DNA of 6,228 bases from DATATB01 sp036268995. GTDB taxonomy: Bacteria > Planctomycetota > Planctomycetia > Pirellulales > PNKZ01. Below, one piece after another: positions 1-6,109 of the stretch (its first letter is position 1; every line of letters starts with the position of its first letter). Position numbers and translations under genes: made by a program. The notes beneath the pieces are model-generated. The model made no database searches. It saw nothing but the letters and a program-made list of their open reading frames with translations, and was not told the origin of the DNA. Where the stretch lies: positions 1 through 6,228 of the forward strand of contig DATATB010000029.1 of assembly GCA_036268995.1 (NCBI GenBank), read 5' to 3'.

Positions 1-1728
1 CTCGGTCGTGCGCAGGCGGCCGGGCAGTTTTAAGCCGAGCCGCTGAAGCAGGATTTTCTGGTGCGGGCTGGGCTGGGTCACGCAGCGCGTGCGGATCTCC
101 TGCCCGTCTTTGGTCGGCAGCACGACATCGACCACACGCAGTTCACTCAGCTCGGCCAGCACTCGCCGCGGTTCGTCTCCCAGGCCGGCCCGCTGGCAGA
201 GCTGGCCCAGGAACTTCCACAGCACAAAGGCCAAAAAACACACCAGAATGTGCGCCAGGACGCGGTCCTCCTTCTGATGCCATACCGGGCGCAGCGAGAG
301 GTCGCTCTTCTGAATGCGGAAGGCCGTCTCCGCGTCGGTCAATTGGATGTAGGCACGCCACAGGTCTTCGTCGCTCCAGCCGCTGACGTTGCTGCGCAGC
401 ACATACGAGCCTTCGCTCAGTTGCGCCCACGCACGCCACGTCTCGACCTTCTTCCAGGCGAGCTGCGCTGCGCCCTGCGCCGCGGCGGTAATCTGAATCT
501 CGAACAAGCCTGCGGCCCGCGTGTTCTGTCCCAACAAGCGTCCCACGCGCCGCTCGATCGGCCCCACCGGTTGGGCACGCTGGAGGCAACCGGCCGCGAT
601 CTTGGCCAGCCCTTCCTCGATGCGTTTCTCGAACCGCGCGTGCATGGCTTGCTCTTTCTCGCGACGATCCCGGCTGCGACAAAGAATGTAGGTCTCGCTG
701 CCCCCGTCGGGACAGGGACACAGCTTGACCTCCAATCCTTCGCGGATCGCGTGCCAGTCCTGCGCCGCCAGCTGTGGTTCGAAGCGTTTGAGTTGGCTCT
801 TGGGCGTGCCCACGATGTACTGCCGTCCGCCGGCATTCAGGAAATCGAGGTTGTCCTGCGAGACCATGCCGCGGTCCAAGGCCCAAATGCGTTGTGCCCG
901 GCCATAGCGGGCTTCCATCGTCTCGACAATCTCCTCCAAGGTGGTCGAATCGTGGCGATTTCCGGCGAAGACTTCGTAGCCCAGCGGCAAGCCGCAACGC
1001 GTCACCACCAGGCCGATGCAGACCTGCTTGCAGTCGGGCCGATGATCGCGCGAGTAGCCGCGCTTGGCCAGCGGATTGGCGTTGGCCTGTCCTTCGAAGT
1101 ACGTGCTGGTCACGTCGTACAGCAGCAGGTCGTACTCGATGGCGAACAACTCGCCGAAGCGTTGCTTGAGAAACACCTCCAGCGCCGGCTTGTGCGGCAG
1201 CAGTTCGTCGAGCCCGCGGTACAGGCGGTTGTCGTCCACCTTGTCGACCGGCACGCCGAGCAGATCGCACAAGCCGCTCTGCCGATAGAAATGTTCGGCG
1301 ATGTGCAGTTCGCTCGAGGGCTCGCAGAGCCGCGCGATGACCAGGATCAGCGCCGTCAACGACCAGGGCACATGCGCTTGTCCGCTGGGCAGGGTGCGCT
1401 CGAAGAACTCGTGGAGTCCGAGTTGCTTGACGAGTTCCAAGGCCAGCCAGGGAGCGCCGAACTGCCGGCAGTTCTCGACCCGCATCCGCGCGCGGTCGAC
1501 CTCGACGAAGCGCGGCTCGGCCTTGGCCTGTGGGAACAGCTCGCCTTGCAACGCGGGCGGTTGTGGGTCGGCCGCCTGCTCCACGCCCAGCCGGCCGGCC
1601 TCGTCCATCAGTCCCAGGTAAGCCACGGTGCGCTGCCGCGGGCCGCGCTCGGTGCGATACGACTCGACGAGCGCCCAATAAGCTTCGCGCTGGCCGTCGC
1701 GTCGGCGGTAGAGGGGCCGCAGGAACAT
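1..1728 (-). CDS. IS1634-family DDE transposase (C-terminus beyond the window)
   Basis: The reading frame runs without a stop from ATG at 1728-1726 to the window edge, giving 576 residues. The protein begins MFLRPLYRRRDGQREAYWAL, typical of IS1634-type transposases. The RNase H-like DDE core (Pfam DDE_Tnp_1 type) is complete. The first aspartate is D205 in YDVTSTYFEG and the second is D285 in IWALDRGMV. The glutamate is E467 in DAETAFRIQKSDLSLRP, followed by the usual HQKEDRVLAHILVCFLAF segment near residues 480-500. The enzyme would cut and join the IS ends. The last visible residues, LGLKLPGRLRTTE, are close to where such proteins usually end, so little is probably missing. No frameshift or internal stop is seen, so the copy may be active. 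The long open frames on the plus strand and in the other minus frames here are shadows of G+C-rich coding sequence. The family name is a judgement without a database search; the transposase call itself is firm. Confidence 0.92.
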   Translation of the reverse strand, partial: MFLRPLYRRRDGQREAYWALVESYRTERGPRQRTVAYLGLMDEAGRLGVEQAADPQPPALQGELFPQAKAEPRFVEVDRARMRVENCRQFGAPWLALELVKQLGLHEFFERTLPSGQAHVPWSLTALILVIARLCEPSSELHIAEHFYRQSGLCDLLGVPVDKVDDNRLYRGLDELLPHKPALEVFLKQRFGELFAIEYDLLLYDVTSTYFEGQANANPLAKRGYSRDHRPDCKQVCIGLVVTRCGLPLGYEVFAGNRHDSTTLEEIVETMEARYGRAQRIWALDRGMVSQDNLDFLNAGGRQYIVGTPKSQLKRFEPQLAAQDWHAIREGLEVKLCPCPDGGSETYILCRSRDRREKEQAMHARFEKRIEEGLAKIAAGCLQRAQPVGPIERRVGRLLGQNTRAAGLFEIQITAAAQGAAQLAWKKVETWRAWAQLSEGSYVLRSNVSGWSDEDLWRAYIQLTDAETAFRIQKSDLSLRPVWHQKEDRVLAHILVCFLAFVLWKFLGQLCQRAGLGDEPRRVLAELSELRVVDVVLPTKDGQEIRTRCVTQPSPHQKILLQRLGLKLPGRLRTTE

Positions 1729-1755
1729 GCCCCGATGTTAGCGGCGAATCGGCAG

Positions 1756-1793
1756 GAGTTTTTCCACTACACGCCCCGGGCCAGAAAAAACTC
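1756..1793. repeat. 8-bp inverted repeat upstream of the transposase
   Basis: The arm GAGTTTTT at 1756-1763 is matched exactly by AAAAACTC at 1786-1793, with 22 bases between them, 28-65 bases upstream of the transposase ATG. It lies where the terminal or subterminal region of the element and the transposase promoter should be. It could be a transposase-binding site, a hairpin that blocks read-through from outside, or part of the terminal repeat. The matching end is outside the window. Confidence 0.4.
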
Positions 1794-1900
1794 GCCGGCG
1801 TCCCGTCGAATCCCCATCGCGAAACGACTTACGCCACAACCAAGTTCCGGAAAATCACTCCCCTGCCCGATTTTGTTTCAACGCTGGGGAAGTTGGGTTA

Positions 1901-1913
1901 GCCCCCAAGGGGC
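1901..1913 (-). terminator. Weak G+C hairpin after the ceramidase-like gene
   Basis: GCCCC at 1901-1905 pairs with GGGGC at 1909-1913 around a 3-base loop, about 10 bases past the stop codon of the minus-strand gene. The position suits a terminator, but the stem is only 5 bp and no U-tract follows on the minus strand, so an intrinsic terminator is only a possibility. Confidence 0.2.
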
Positions 1914-1922
1914 GACAGATGA

Positions 1923-3326
1923 CTACCCCGTCCGCAGCAATTGCCGCACGGTGCGATCGATGATCGCCTCGGCGCCGGGGCGGACCCAGCAGTAGCCGTG
2001 CTCGTCGCGGTAGCCCTCGCGAAAGGCGGCGTCGGTGGGGATGTAGCCGGGGGCGCACTCGCCGAACCCCAGCGACAGCACAAAGCCGTCGGGCATCAGC
2101 CGCTGGGCCAGAAGCTGATAGGCGACGAAACTCTCGGCCGGAAACAACACGATCCGCGCGGCGCCAAAGTCGATCATTTGCAAATCGATCGCATGCCCTG
2201 CCGGGTTGCGAGCCAGCGAGCTGAGGCCCAGTGCCGCTTCGGCCCGTCGGTACAGCGGCAAGTCGCCGTCTAGCCGCGTGCGCAGCGCCGGCTCGGCCAT
2301 AGAAGCCAACTCCGAGTGCGGCAGCAGCATCGGCTGGCTGCGGCAATCGAGCTGCGCCAGCGGCTGGCGCTCGGTCGAGCGCCAGGCCGCGGCCATCGCC
2401 CGATACAACCGATCGGCCAGTTCGCCGCGCGCGCCGGGACTGCCGTCGTTGTATTTTCCGGCAGTCACGTCACCCGCGCAGCCGGTCGCATAGATCTGGA
2501 ACACCTGCGGATCGTCCTGCTGACGGCGCCGCCGGGCGAGCGAGACAAAATCGCCGGAGATGTCGCCGTCGCCATAATGGCTCATCGGATGGCAAGCGTA
2601 GGTGCTCAAGGCCGCCAGCGCGCGATCGCCGTCCCAAAAGCTGATCGTCTTCAGCCAGGGATCGATGGTTCCTTCCGGCGCCTCGCGCAGGCTGCTGTTG
2701 GTCGTGCGCGAATAACGGCCAAACGTCGCGCGGCCGTCGGGCAACAGCACGCGGCGGTTCGAAGCCACACGCTCGACCTTGGCCTGGCCCATTCCCAGAT
2801 GCGTAATCGGGCGGGACATCGCCAGGCTGGTCCTCAAAGCCGCGGCCGCCGCTTGCACGGCATGCTCGTGAAAATCGGCGTCGCACATCAGGCCGCCGTG
2901 CGGCGATGCGGCCAACAGCTTCTGAGCGGTCAGGTCGAAGTACGGCGCGTCGTGCTGATGCACGGCATGTACCAGCACGTGCGCGGGCGTCGTGCCGGCA
3001 GCCTCGGCCAGCACTTCGCGCCAGCGGGCGAAAGCATCGTTGCGCAGCTCGCACCAATCGATCGCCACCAGCACGATTGGCGCCCCGGCGCCTTGGAGCA
3101 CAAAGCCACGGGCTTCGAGCCGGTCGGCAATCCGCAGCGCCGGCTTAAAGCGCGTGCCCAGCAGCGGATGACCCAAACGCGGAGTGACATCGCAGGCAAA
3201 CACGGCCAGCCGGTAGTGGCCGGCGCCGGTGACAGGTGCCGATTCAGCATGAGACCAATTGCCAGCAGCCAGCGCCGTGCCGGCGGCCAGAACGCGTCGG
3301 CGCGTGATGCGTAATTCGCGACTCAT
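1923..3326 (-). CDS. Tat-exported neutral/alkaline ceramidase-like hydrolase
   Basis: A protein of 467 residues that resembles the N-terminal domain of neutral/alkaline non-lysosomal ceramidases, zinc amidases that split ceramide into sphingosine and fatty acid. I start it at ATG 3326-3324. The open frame extends further upstream, but only from this ATG does the protein begin with a twin-arginine signal (MSRELRITRRRVLAAG, then an alanine-rich stretch, cleavage near residues 27-30), so export across the inner membrane is expected. Family landmarks are VLVHAVHQHDAPYF (118-131), ACHPMSHYGDGDISGD (244-259), GCAGDV (282-287), FPAES (395-399) and APGYIPT (425-431). By analogy with the Pseudomonas enzyme, H123 or H125, H246, E398 and Y428 are candidate zinc ligands. 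The amidase motif GDVSPN reads GDVTAG (285-290), so the usual nucleophilic serine is threonine and ceramide hydrolysis is not assured. It lies 79 bases downstream of the methyltransferase-like gene. No clear Shine-Dalgarno site is seen. Confidence 0.82.
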   Translation of the reverse strand: MSRELRITRRRVLAAGTALAAGNWSHAESAPVTGAGHYRLAVFACDVTPRLGHPLLGTRFKPALRIADRLEARGFVLQGAGAPIVLVAIDWCELRNDAFARWREVLAEAAGTTPAHVLVHAVHQHDAPYFDLTAQKLLAASPHGGLMCDADFHEHAVQAAAAALRTSLAMSRPITHLGMGQAKVERVASNRRVLLPDGRATFGRYSRTTNSSLREAPEGTIDPWLKTISFWDGDRALAALSTYACHPMSHYGDGDISGDFVSLARRRRQQDDPQVFQIYATGCAGDVTAGKYNDGSPGARGELADRLYRAMAAAWRSTERQPLAQLDCRSQPMLLPHSELASMAEPALRTRLDGDLPLYRRAEAALGLSSLARNPAGHAIDLQMIDFGAARIVLFPAESFVAYQLLAQRLMPDGFVLSLGFGECAPGYIPTDAAFREGYRDEHGYCWVRPGAEAIIDRTVRQLLRTG

Positions 3327-3360
3327 GCGGGGCGGGCCTAACGAGCGGAGGAATCGGGGG

Positions 3361-3380
3361 GCGCTAGCAAATTCTAGCGC
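3361..3380. other. Hairpin in the gap before the ceramidase-like gene
   Basis: GCGCTAG (3361-3367) pairs perfectly with CTAGCGC (3374-3380) around a 6-base loop, in the 79 bases between the methyltransferase-like stop and the ceramidase-like start. On the minus strand it sits about 35-54 bases before the ATG. No U-tract follows, so it is more likely a leader or mRNA-processing structure, or an imperfect operator, than an intrinsic terminator. A chance palindrome is possible. Confidence 0.35.
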
Positions 3381-3405
3381 AGCGGCCGACCGATTGAAAG
3401 CCGCC

Positions 3406-3951
3406 TCAGGCTGCACGCCGGCGGCTGGGCGGGGCCGCCAGCCGGGCAAGCTCGTCGGCCGGAAGCCGCCGCAGCACGAGGCCGCCGGCCGTCGGCTCTT
3501 CGACAAACACGGCGGCCGTGGGCGCGAGCACGCGGGGCACATAGAACCAGGCCTTCGCCAATGCTTGCCGATCCTGATCGGCCGAGACGATCACGAGTTC
3601 GGTCCCGGCCAGGCAGTTGGCTACGGCCGCCATGGCCGAGTGCGGGTCGCCAGGCACCAGCCGCACGCGGGCGCCCGTGGCCGACAAGCGGCGATGGGCC
3701 AGCTTGAGCGAAACGCCTTCGGCCTGCTCGCCGCGCAGCTCGAACAGATCGATGCCCGTGTAACTCACGCGCTGGCCGCTGGCCTGAGCCGCAATCTCAA
3801 TCAACCGGCACGCCCGCTCAGTGTTGCCCAGGCCCAACTCCAGGATCCGCTGGACGCGCTGGCGGCGCACATGGCGGTACAACAAGCGGTCGTGGCGCGG
3901 CGCGGAGAAATAGGCCAGGTACAGATAGCGAAGCGCGCGAACCGGCGACAT
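3406..3951 (-). CDS. Small class I SAM-methyltransferase-like protein
   Basis: A 181-residue protein with the first half of a Rossmann-like methyltransferase fold. Motif I is RILELGLGNTERACRLIEIA (35-54), a glycine-rich S-adenosylmethionine loop after a hydrophobic strand. The acidic residue ending strand 2 is D68 in YTGIDLFE. A GDP turn (101-103) and the hydrophobic strand ELVIVSAD (118-125) follow in the expected order, then a strand around VLAPTAAVFVEEP (141-153). No catalytic signature that would name a substrate is visible, and the protein ends shortly after, so it is shorter than many class I enzymes. It looks cytoplasmic: no signal peptide. The start ATG at 3951-3949 is supported by GAGGGA 4 bases upstream (plus-strand 3956-3961), the clearest ribosome binding site in the window. 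It is probably co-transcribed with the ceramidase-like gene downstream; a shared function is a guess. The fold assignment is moderately firm, the activity unknown. Confidence 0.72.
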   Translation of the reverse strand: MSPVRALRYLYLAYFSAPRHDRLLYRHVRRQRVQRILELGLGNTERACRLIEIAAQASGQRVSYTGIDLFELRGEQAEGVSLKLAHRRLSATGARVRLVPGDPHSAMAAVANCLAGTELVIVSADQDRQALAKAWFYVPRVLAPTAAVFVEEPTAGGLVLRRLPADELARLAAPPSRRRAA

Positions 3952-4315
3952 GGGGTCCCTCGAAACACTCGGCGGCGCTGTCCCCGGCCGCCTGCCCGCA
4001 ACCCTCCAGATGGTAGACAGTCGAGCCGGCGGCGAGACGCCGACTAACTGCCAGCCAGGCGGGAGTTGGGCGCAAAGGGCGAACGTGCGTGCGGACTACC
4101 AACCATTTTTCGGCTGCCCGTGGGCCGATGGTGCAATCGAAATCGTCCGGCTCGCCGGGTTCAGCCGCCCCCTAAGTTTAGCGAGCGTAGCCGGCGGCCA
4201 GGCTCCTGCATTGCAGGCAGACCGCATACCCGGAAAATCGACTCAAGTTACCCGGTTTGCCAGCCGATGAACCAACAATGGGCGTGTTCCTTCTCCTGGC
4301 GAAGGCTGGTGACAC
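3952..4315. promoter_or_regulatory. Divergent intergenic region, no gene found
   Basis: These 364 bases separate the divergently read methyltransferase-like gene and the secreted-protein gene, so promoters for both should lie here. I see no tRNA, riboswitch or convincing protein gene; the short open frames look like random G+C-rich frames. No good sigma-70 pair is visible: TTGCAG at 4211-4216 has no matching -10 box. A perfect palindrome with a single central base, CCTGCA-T-TGCAGG (4205-4217), lies about 100 bases before the plus-strand start and could be an operator. GAAGG at 4301-4305 is a plausible ribosome binding site for the gene at 4316. Confidence 0.4.
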
Positions 4316-4735
4316 GTGTTGCGAATCGGTTGCTGGTTGCTCGTTGCGGCGAGCGTGGGCTGGTTGAGCCAATCGGCCGATGCCCAAGCGATTATTCGTC
4401 CGCGCGAATTCTCGCTCATCCGGCCGACGTTTCTACCGCCGAAGCCTAACGTGTTGGCGCCGATCAACGTCAAGCCCGTCAAGCAGTTGCCGATCACTTC
4501 GACGAACAACAATCCCAGGCCCACCGTGTTTCCTTCGCTGCGGCTGACGGCCGTGGTACCCAAGGGCTATCAGCGGCAAAACATGAGCTTTGCCACGCGG
4601 ATCTATCAGCCGCAAAATTGGGTCGGCGCGGCTTCGGTGGCGCCGAAACCGGCTGGCAGCCTGAGCAGCCCAATCGTGTCCAGCTCGAAGTCGGAGTCTG
4701 GCGGCGGCGAACGCCGGCCGTCGCTCGACTGGTAA
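4316..4735 (+). CDS. Small secreted protein of unknown function
   Basis: A 139-residue protein I do not recognise. It starts at GTG 4316; an in-frame TGA at 4310-4312 rules out any longer form, and GAAGG ten bases before the start supports translation. The N-terminus is a classic Sec signal peptide: Arg at position 3, a hydrophobic core CWLLVAASVGWL (6-17) and an Ala-X-Ala site (ADA, 21-23), so cleavage before Q24 is likely. No lipobox is present. The mature part, about 116 residues, is rich in proline, asparagine and serine, has no cysteine and no membrane segment, and ends in a low-complexity tail (SSSKSESGGGERR, 122-134), which suggests a largely unstructured exported protein. It is transcribed alone, convergent with the M24 peptidase gene, with a REP-like doublet just past its stop. 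Signal peptide and upstream stop make it very likely real; the function is open. Confidence 0.75.
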   Translation: MLRIGCWLLVAASVGWLSQSADAQAIIRPREFSLIRPTFLPPKPNVLAPINVKPVKQLPITSTNNNPRPTVFPSLRLTAVVPKGYQRQNMSFATRIYQPQNWVGAASVAPKPAGSLSSPIVSSSKSESGGGERRPSLDW

Positions 4736-4754
4736 GCCGCCTCAGCAATTCGTC

Positions 4755-4823
4755 GTAGCGGAAGTTGTGAAACTTCCGTCGCGGTGTGCGAGGGCATTTC
4801 GGAATTCTCACGAATTCCGCTAC
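4755..4823. repeat. Inverted pair of REP-like hairpins (BIME-like)
   Basis: Unit 1 (plus strand, 4755-4778) is GTAG, stem arm CGGAAGTT, loop GTGA, arm AACTTCCG. Unit 2 (minus strand, 4823-4800) is GTAG, stem arm CGGAATTC, loop GTGA, arm GAATTCCG. Both 8-bp stems are perfect. The units match at 20 of 24 positions, and all four differences form two compensating pairs (G-C against T-A, and T-A against C-G). A spacer of 21 bases separates them, and the outer nine bases, GTAGCGGAA and TTCCGCTAC, are exact inverted repeats. A GTAG foot beside a hairpin is the known hallmark of REP sequences recognised by RAYT (Y1 HUH) transposases, and opposed REP pairs are called BIMEs. The doublet fills most of the 102 bases between two convergent genes, 19 bases after one stop and 14 from the other, so it may also act as a bidirectional terminator or mRNA 3' end. 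No RAYT gene is in the window. Confidence 0.72.
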
Positions 4824-4837
4824 CGCGGGATCGACGC

Positions 4838-5938
4838 TCACAGGCCGAGCGGAAAATCGCTCAATAGTTCGACGCCGGTCGCGGTGACTCGATAGTCGTT
4901 CTCCAGGCGGATGCCGGCCCGCAGCTCGGGAGCGTACAGGCCGGGCTCGGACGTGAAGACGTCCCCTTCTTCGAACGTGTCGTCCCAGTTCAAATTCAAG
5001 TGCGGCGCCTCGTGTGGGAACAGGCCGATGCCGTGCCCCAAGTGATGATCGAACTTGCCGCAGGCGGCGCGGTCCATGTGCTCCTGCACTAAACGCACGA
5101 GCTGCCGGCAACTGGCCCCCGGCCGCACGAACTGTTCGACCAGCGTGAAGGCGGCGGCCACGTGCTGGCAGGCCGCTTGCTGCAAATCGGTGGGCCGTCG
5201 ATTGACCGCCAGCGCGCGGCAATTGTCGGCAAAGTAGCCGCGGCAGGCCGGCCCCAGGTCGAGGATATACAGCTCGCCGTCCTCGATGCGGCGATCTCGC
5301 GGCGGCCCGCCACGCACGCCGCTGGCATAGTCGTTGCCCGTGCCGGTGAGCATTTCGCCGCAGCTCTCGACCGCCGTGGCCTGCAAGCGATTGAACATCT
5401 CGAGTTCGTTCATGCCCGGCTCGACGATTCGTCGGGCCTCGGCATACATGGCCCCGGTGGCGGCGATCGCGCGGCCTAGCAGTGCCAGCTCGTCGGCATC
5501 TTTGCGGCGGCGCAGGCGAAATAGCGTCGGCTCGATGTCGACGGTCTCGGCCTCGATGTTGTAGTGCCGCCCGAAGGTCGAGAACTCGACACCGAGGCGT
5601 CGCGGCCGCTGGCGTCCGGCCAACGCCTGCGACAGTGCTTCCGCCGCCGCTTGCGGCTGATCGTTGCGCAGCGTCGAGTTCCACTGCGCTTCGTACGCGC
5701 AGACCGTGTCGGCGGCCGCCTTTTCCGGCGGGCGGTTGGGAGCACACAACGTCAAATGGCCGTCGGCCGACAGTGCCGCAGCCGGCGAAAATACCCAGCC
5801 GAAGCGCACGCCGGTCAGCCATTGCACGTGCTCGATCCGATTCACGATCACCAGGTCGAGTTTTTGCCGCTGCATCTCGTCCAGCAAGCGTCGCTGCCGT
5901 CCGCGGCACAAATCCAGGTTGATTTCAAAGGCAGTCAT
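4838..5938 (-). CDS. M24 family metallopeptidase (Xaa-Pro aminopeptidase/dipeptidase type)
   Basis: A 366-residue peptidase of the pita-bread fold that removes residues next to proline with a two-metal centre, probably in the cytoplasm since no signal peptide is seen. A creatinase-like N-terminal domain (about 10-140, with VNRIEHVQWLTGVRFGW) precedes the catalytic domain (about 148-355). All five metal ligands are visible: D227 in YILDLGP, D238 in GYFADNCR, H302 in HHLGHGIG, E331 in TSEPGLY and E346 in IRLENDYR. H298 and H309 match the accessory histidines. I start it at ATG 5938-5936 (MTAFEINLDLC), because the family domain begins there and a further 28 codons up to 6022 look unrelated and run into the flanking hairpin. 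Length is normal for the family. Substrate choice, dipeptidase against aminopeptidase or creatinase-like, cannot be read from sequence. No strong ribosome binding site is visible. It ends 14 bases from the REP doublet. Confidence 0.9.
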   Translation of the reverse strand: MTAFEINLDLCRGRQRRLLDEMQRQKLDLVIVNRIEHVQWLTGVRFGWVFSPAAALSADGHLTLCAPNRPPEKAAADTVCAYEAQWNSTLRNDQPQAAAEALSQALAGRQRPRRLGVEFSTFGRHYNIEAETVDIEPTLFRLRRRKDADELALLGRAIAATGAMYAEARRIVEPGMNELEMFNRLQATAVESCGEMLTGTGNDYASGVRGGPPRDRRIEDGELYILDLGPACRGYFADNCRALAVNRRPTDLQQAACQHVAAAFTLVEQFVRPGASCRQLVRLVQEHMDRAACGKFDHHLGHGIGLFPHEAPHLNLNWDDTFEEGDVFTSEPGLYAPELRAGIRLENDYRVTATGVELLSDFPLGL

Positions 5939-6009
5939 CGCGGGGCCTATTGTTTGAATGGCGGCGTGGAAAATGGGGACGTTTGGTCGCGGCAATCCTA
6001 CCACTCCCA

Positions 6010-6041
6010 GGCCTGCTGGCACAGGATCCGGTGCCCAGGCC
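6010..6041. repeat. Imperfect hairpin downstream of the right-hand transposase
   Basis: GGCCTG (6010-6015) and GGCAC (6018-6022) pair with CAGGCC (6036-6041) and GTGCC (6031-6035), giving 11 bp with a 2-base bulge and an 8-base loop. It lies about 70 bases beyond the transposase stop, between that gene and the start of the M24 gene. It may be a subterminal structure of the second insertion sequence or a terminator protecting the peptidase gene, but no U-tract follows and the IS border is unknown. Confidence 0.35.
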
Positions 6042-6109
6042 CACGGACCGCCGTCCGATGGGCTTTTGAATGCCGGTCATGCAGCGTCGTGTGAGCATCA
6101 AGATTGTGG

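Larger units (their letters stand above)
1..1795 (-). mobile_element. Insertion sequence, IS1634-like, cut by the left window edge
   Basis: The element is recognised from its transposase, which fills 1-1728 on the minus strand. The promoter-proximal end lies in the non-coding stretch between the transposase start (1728) and the stop of the next gene (1923). The exact border cannot be set because the other terminal repeat is outside the window. I place the end provisionally near 1795, since an 8-bp inverted repeat (1756-1763 with 1786-1793) marks the region just upstream of the start codon. The remaining bases, about 1796-1922, would then be host sequence downstream of the ceramidase-like gene, which the insertion leaves intact. 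The family name is a judgement from the protein; the end coordinate is a guess. Confidence 0.6.

Noticed and set aside
143..1678. A 511-codon open frame on the minus strand
   Set aside because: It is out of frame with the transposase and arginine- and alanine-rich without any motif. The true frame is the one open to the left edge, starting at 1728.
61..1995. A 644-codon open frame on the plus strand
   Set aside because: It shares the codon register of the minus-strand transposase and runs past its start into the next gene. Its translation has no recognisable domain, whereas the opposite strand gives a full DDE transposase. It is a G+C-driven shadow.
3327..3542. A 72-residue N-terminal extension of the ceramidase-like protein
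   Set aside because: The extension overlaps the methyltransferase-like gene and is low in structure. Starting at 3326 puts a twin-arginine signal at the N-terminus, which is far more convincing.
4494..5909. A 471-codon minus-strand frame over the peptidase and the secreted-protein gene
   Set aside because: It is arginine-rich with no domain and overlaps the M24 gene, whose five metal ligands are in another frame.
5967..5980. A short AAAATGGGGAC stretch resembling motifs often found near IS200-like elements
   Set aside because: It is single and short, with no partner repeat or transposase nearby, so I cannot separate it from chance.
5939..6022. A 28-residue extension of the M24 peptidase up to an ATG at 6022
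   Set aside because: It is unlike the family's N-terminus and runs into the hairpin and probable IS border; the inner ATG at 5938 fits the domain start.
6044..6057. A 5-bp hairpin CGGAC/GTCCG followed by a short T-run on the plus strand
   Set aside because: No plus-strand gene ends before it, and the stem is too short to call a terminator.
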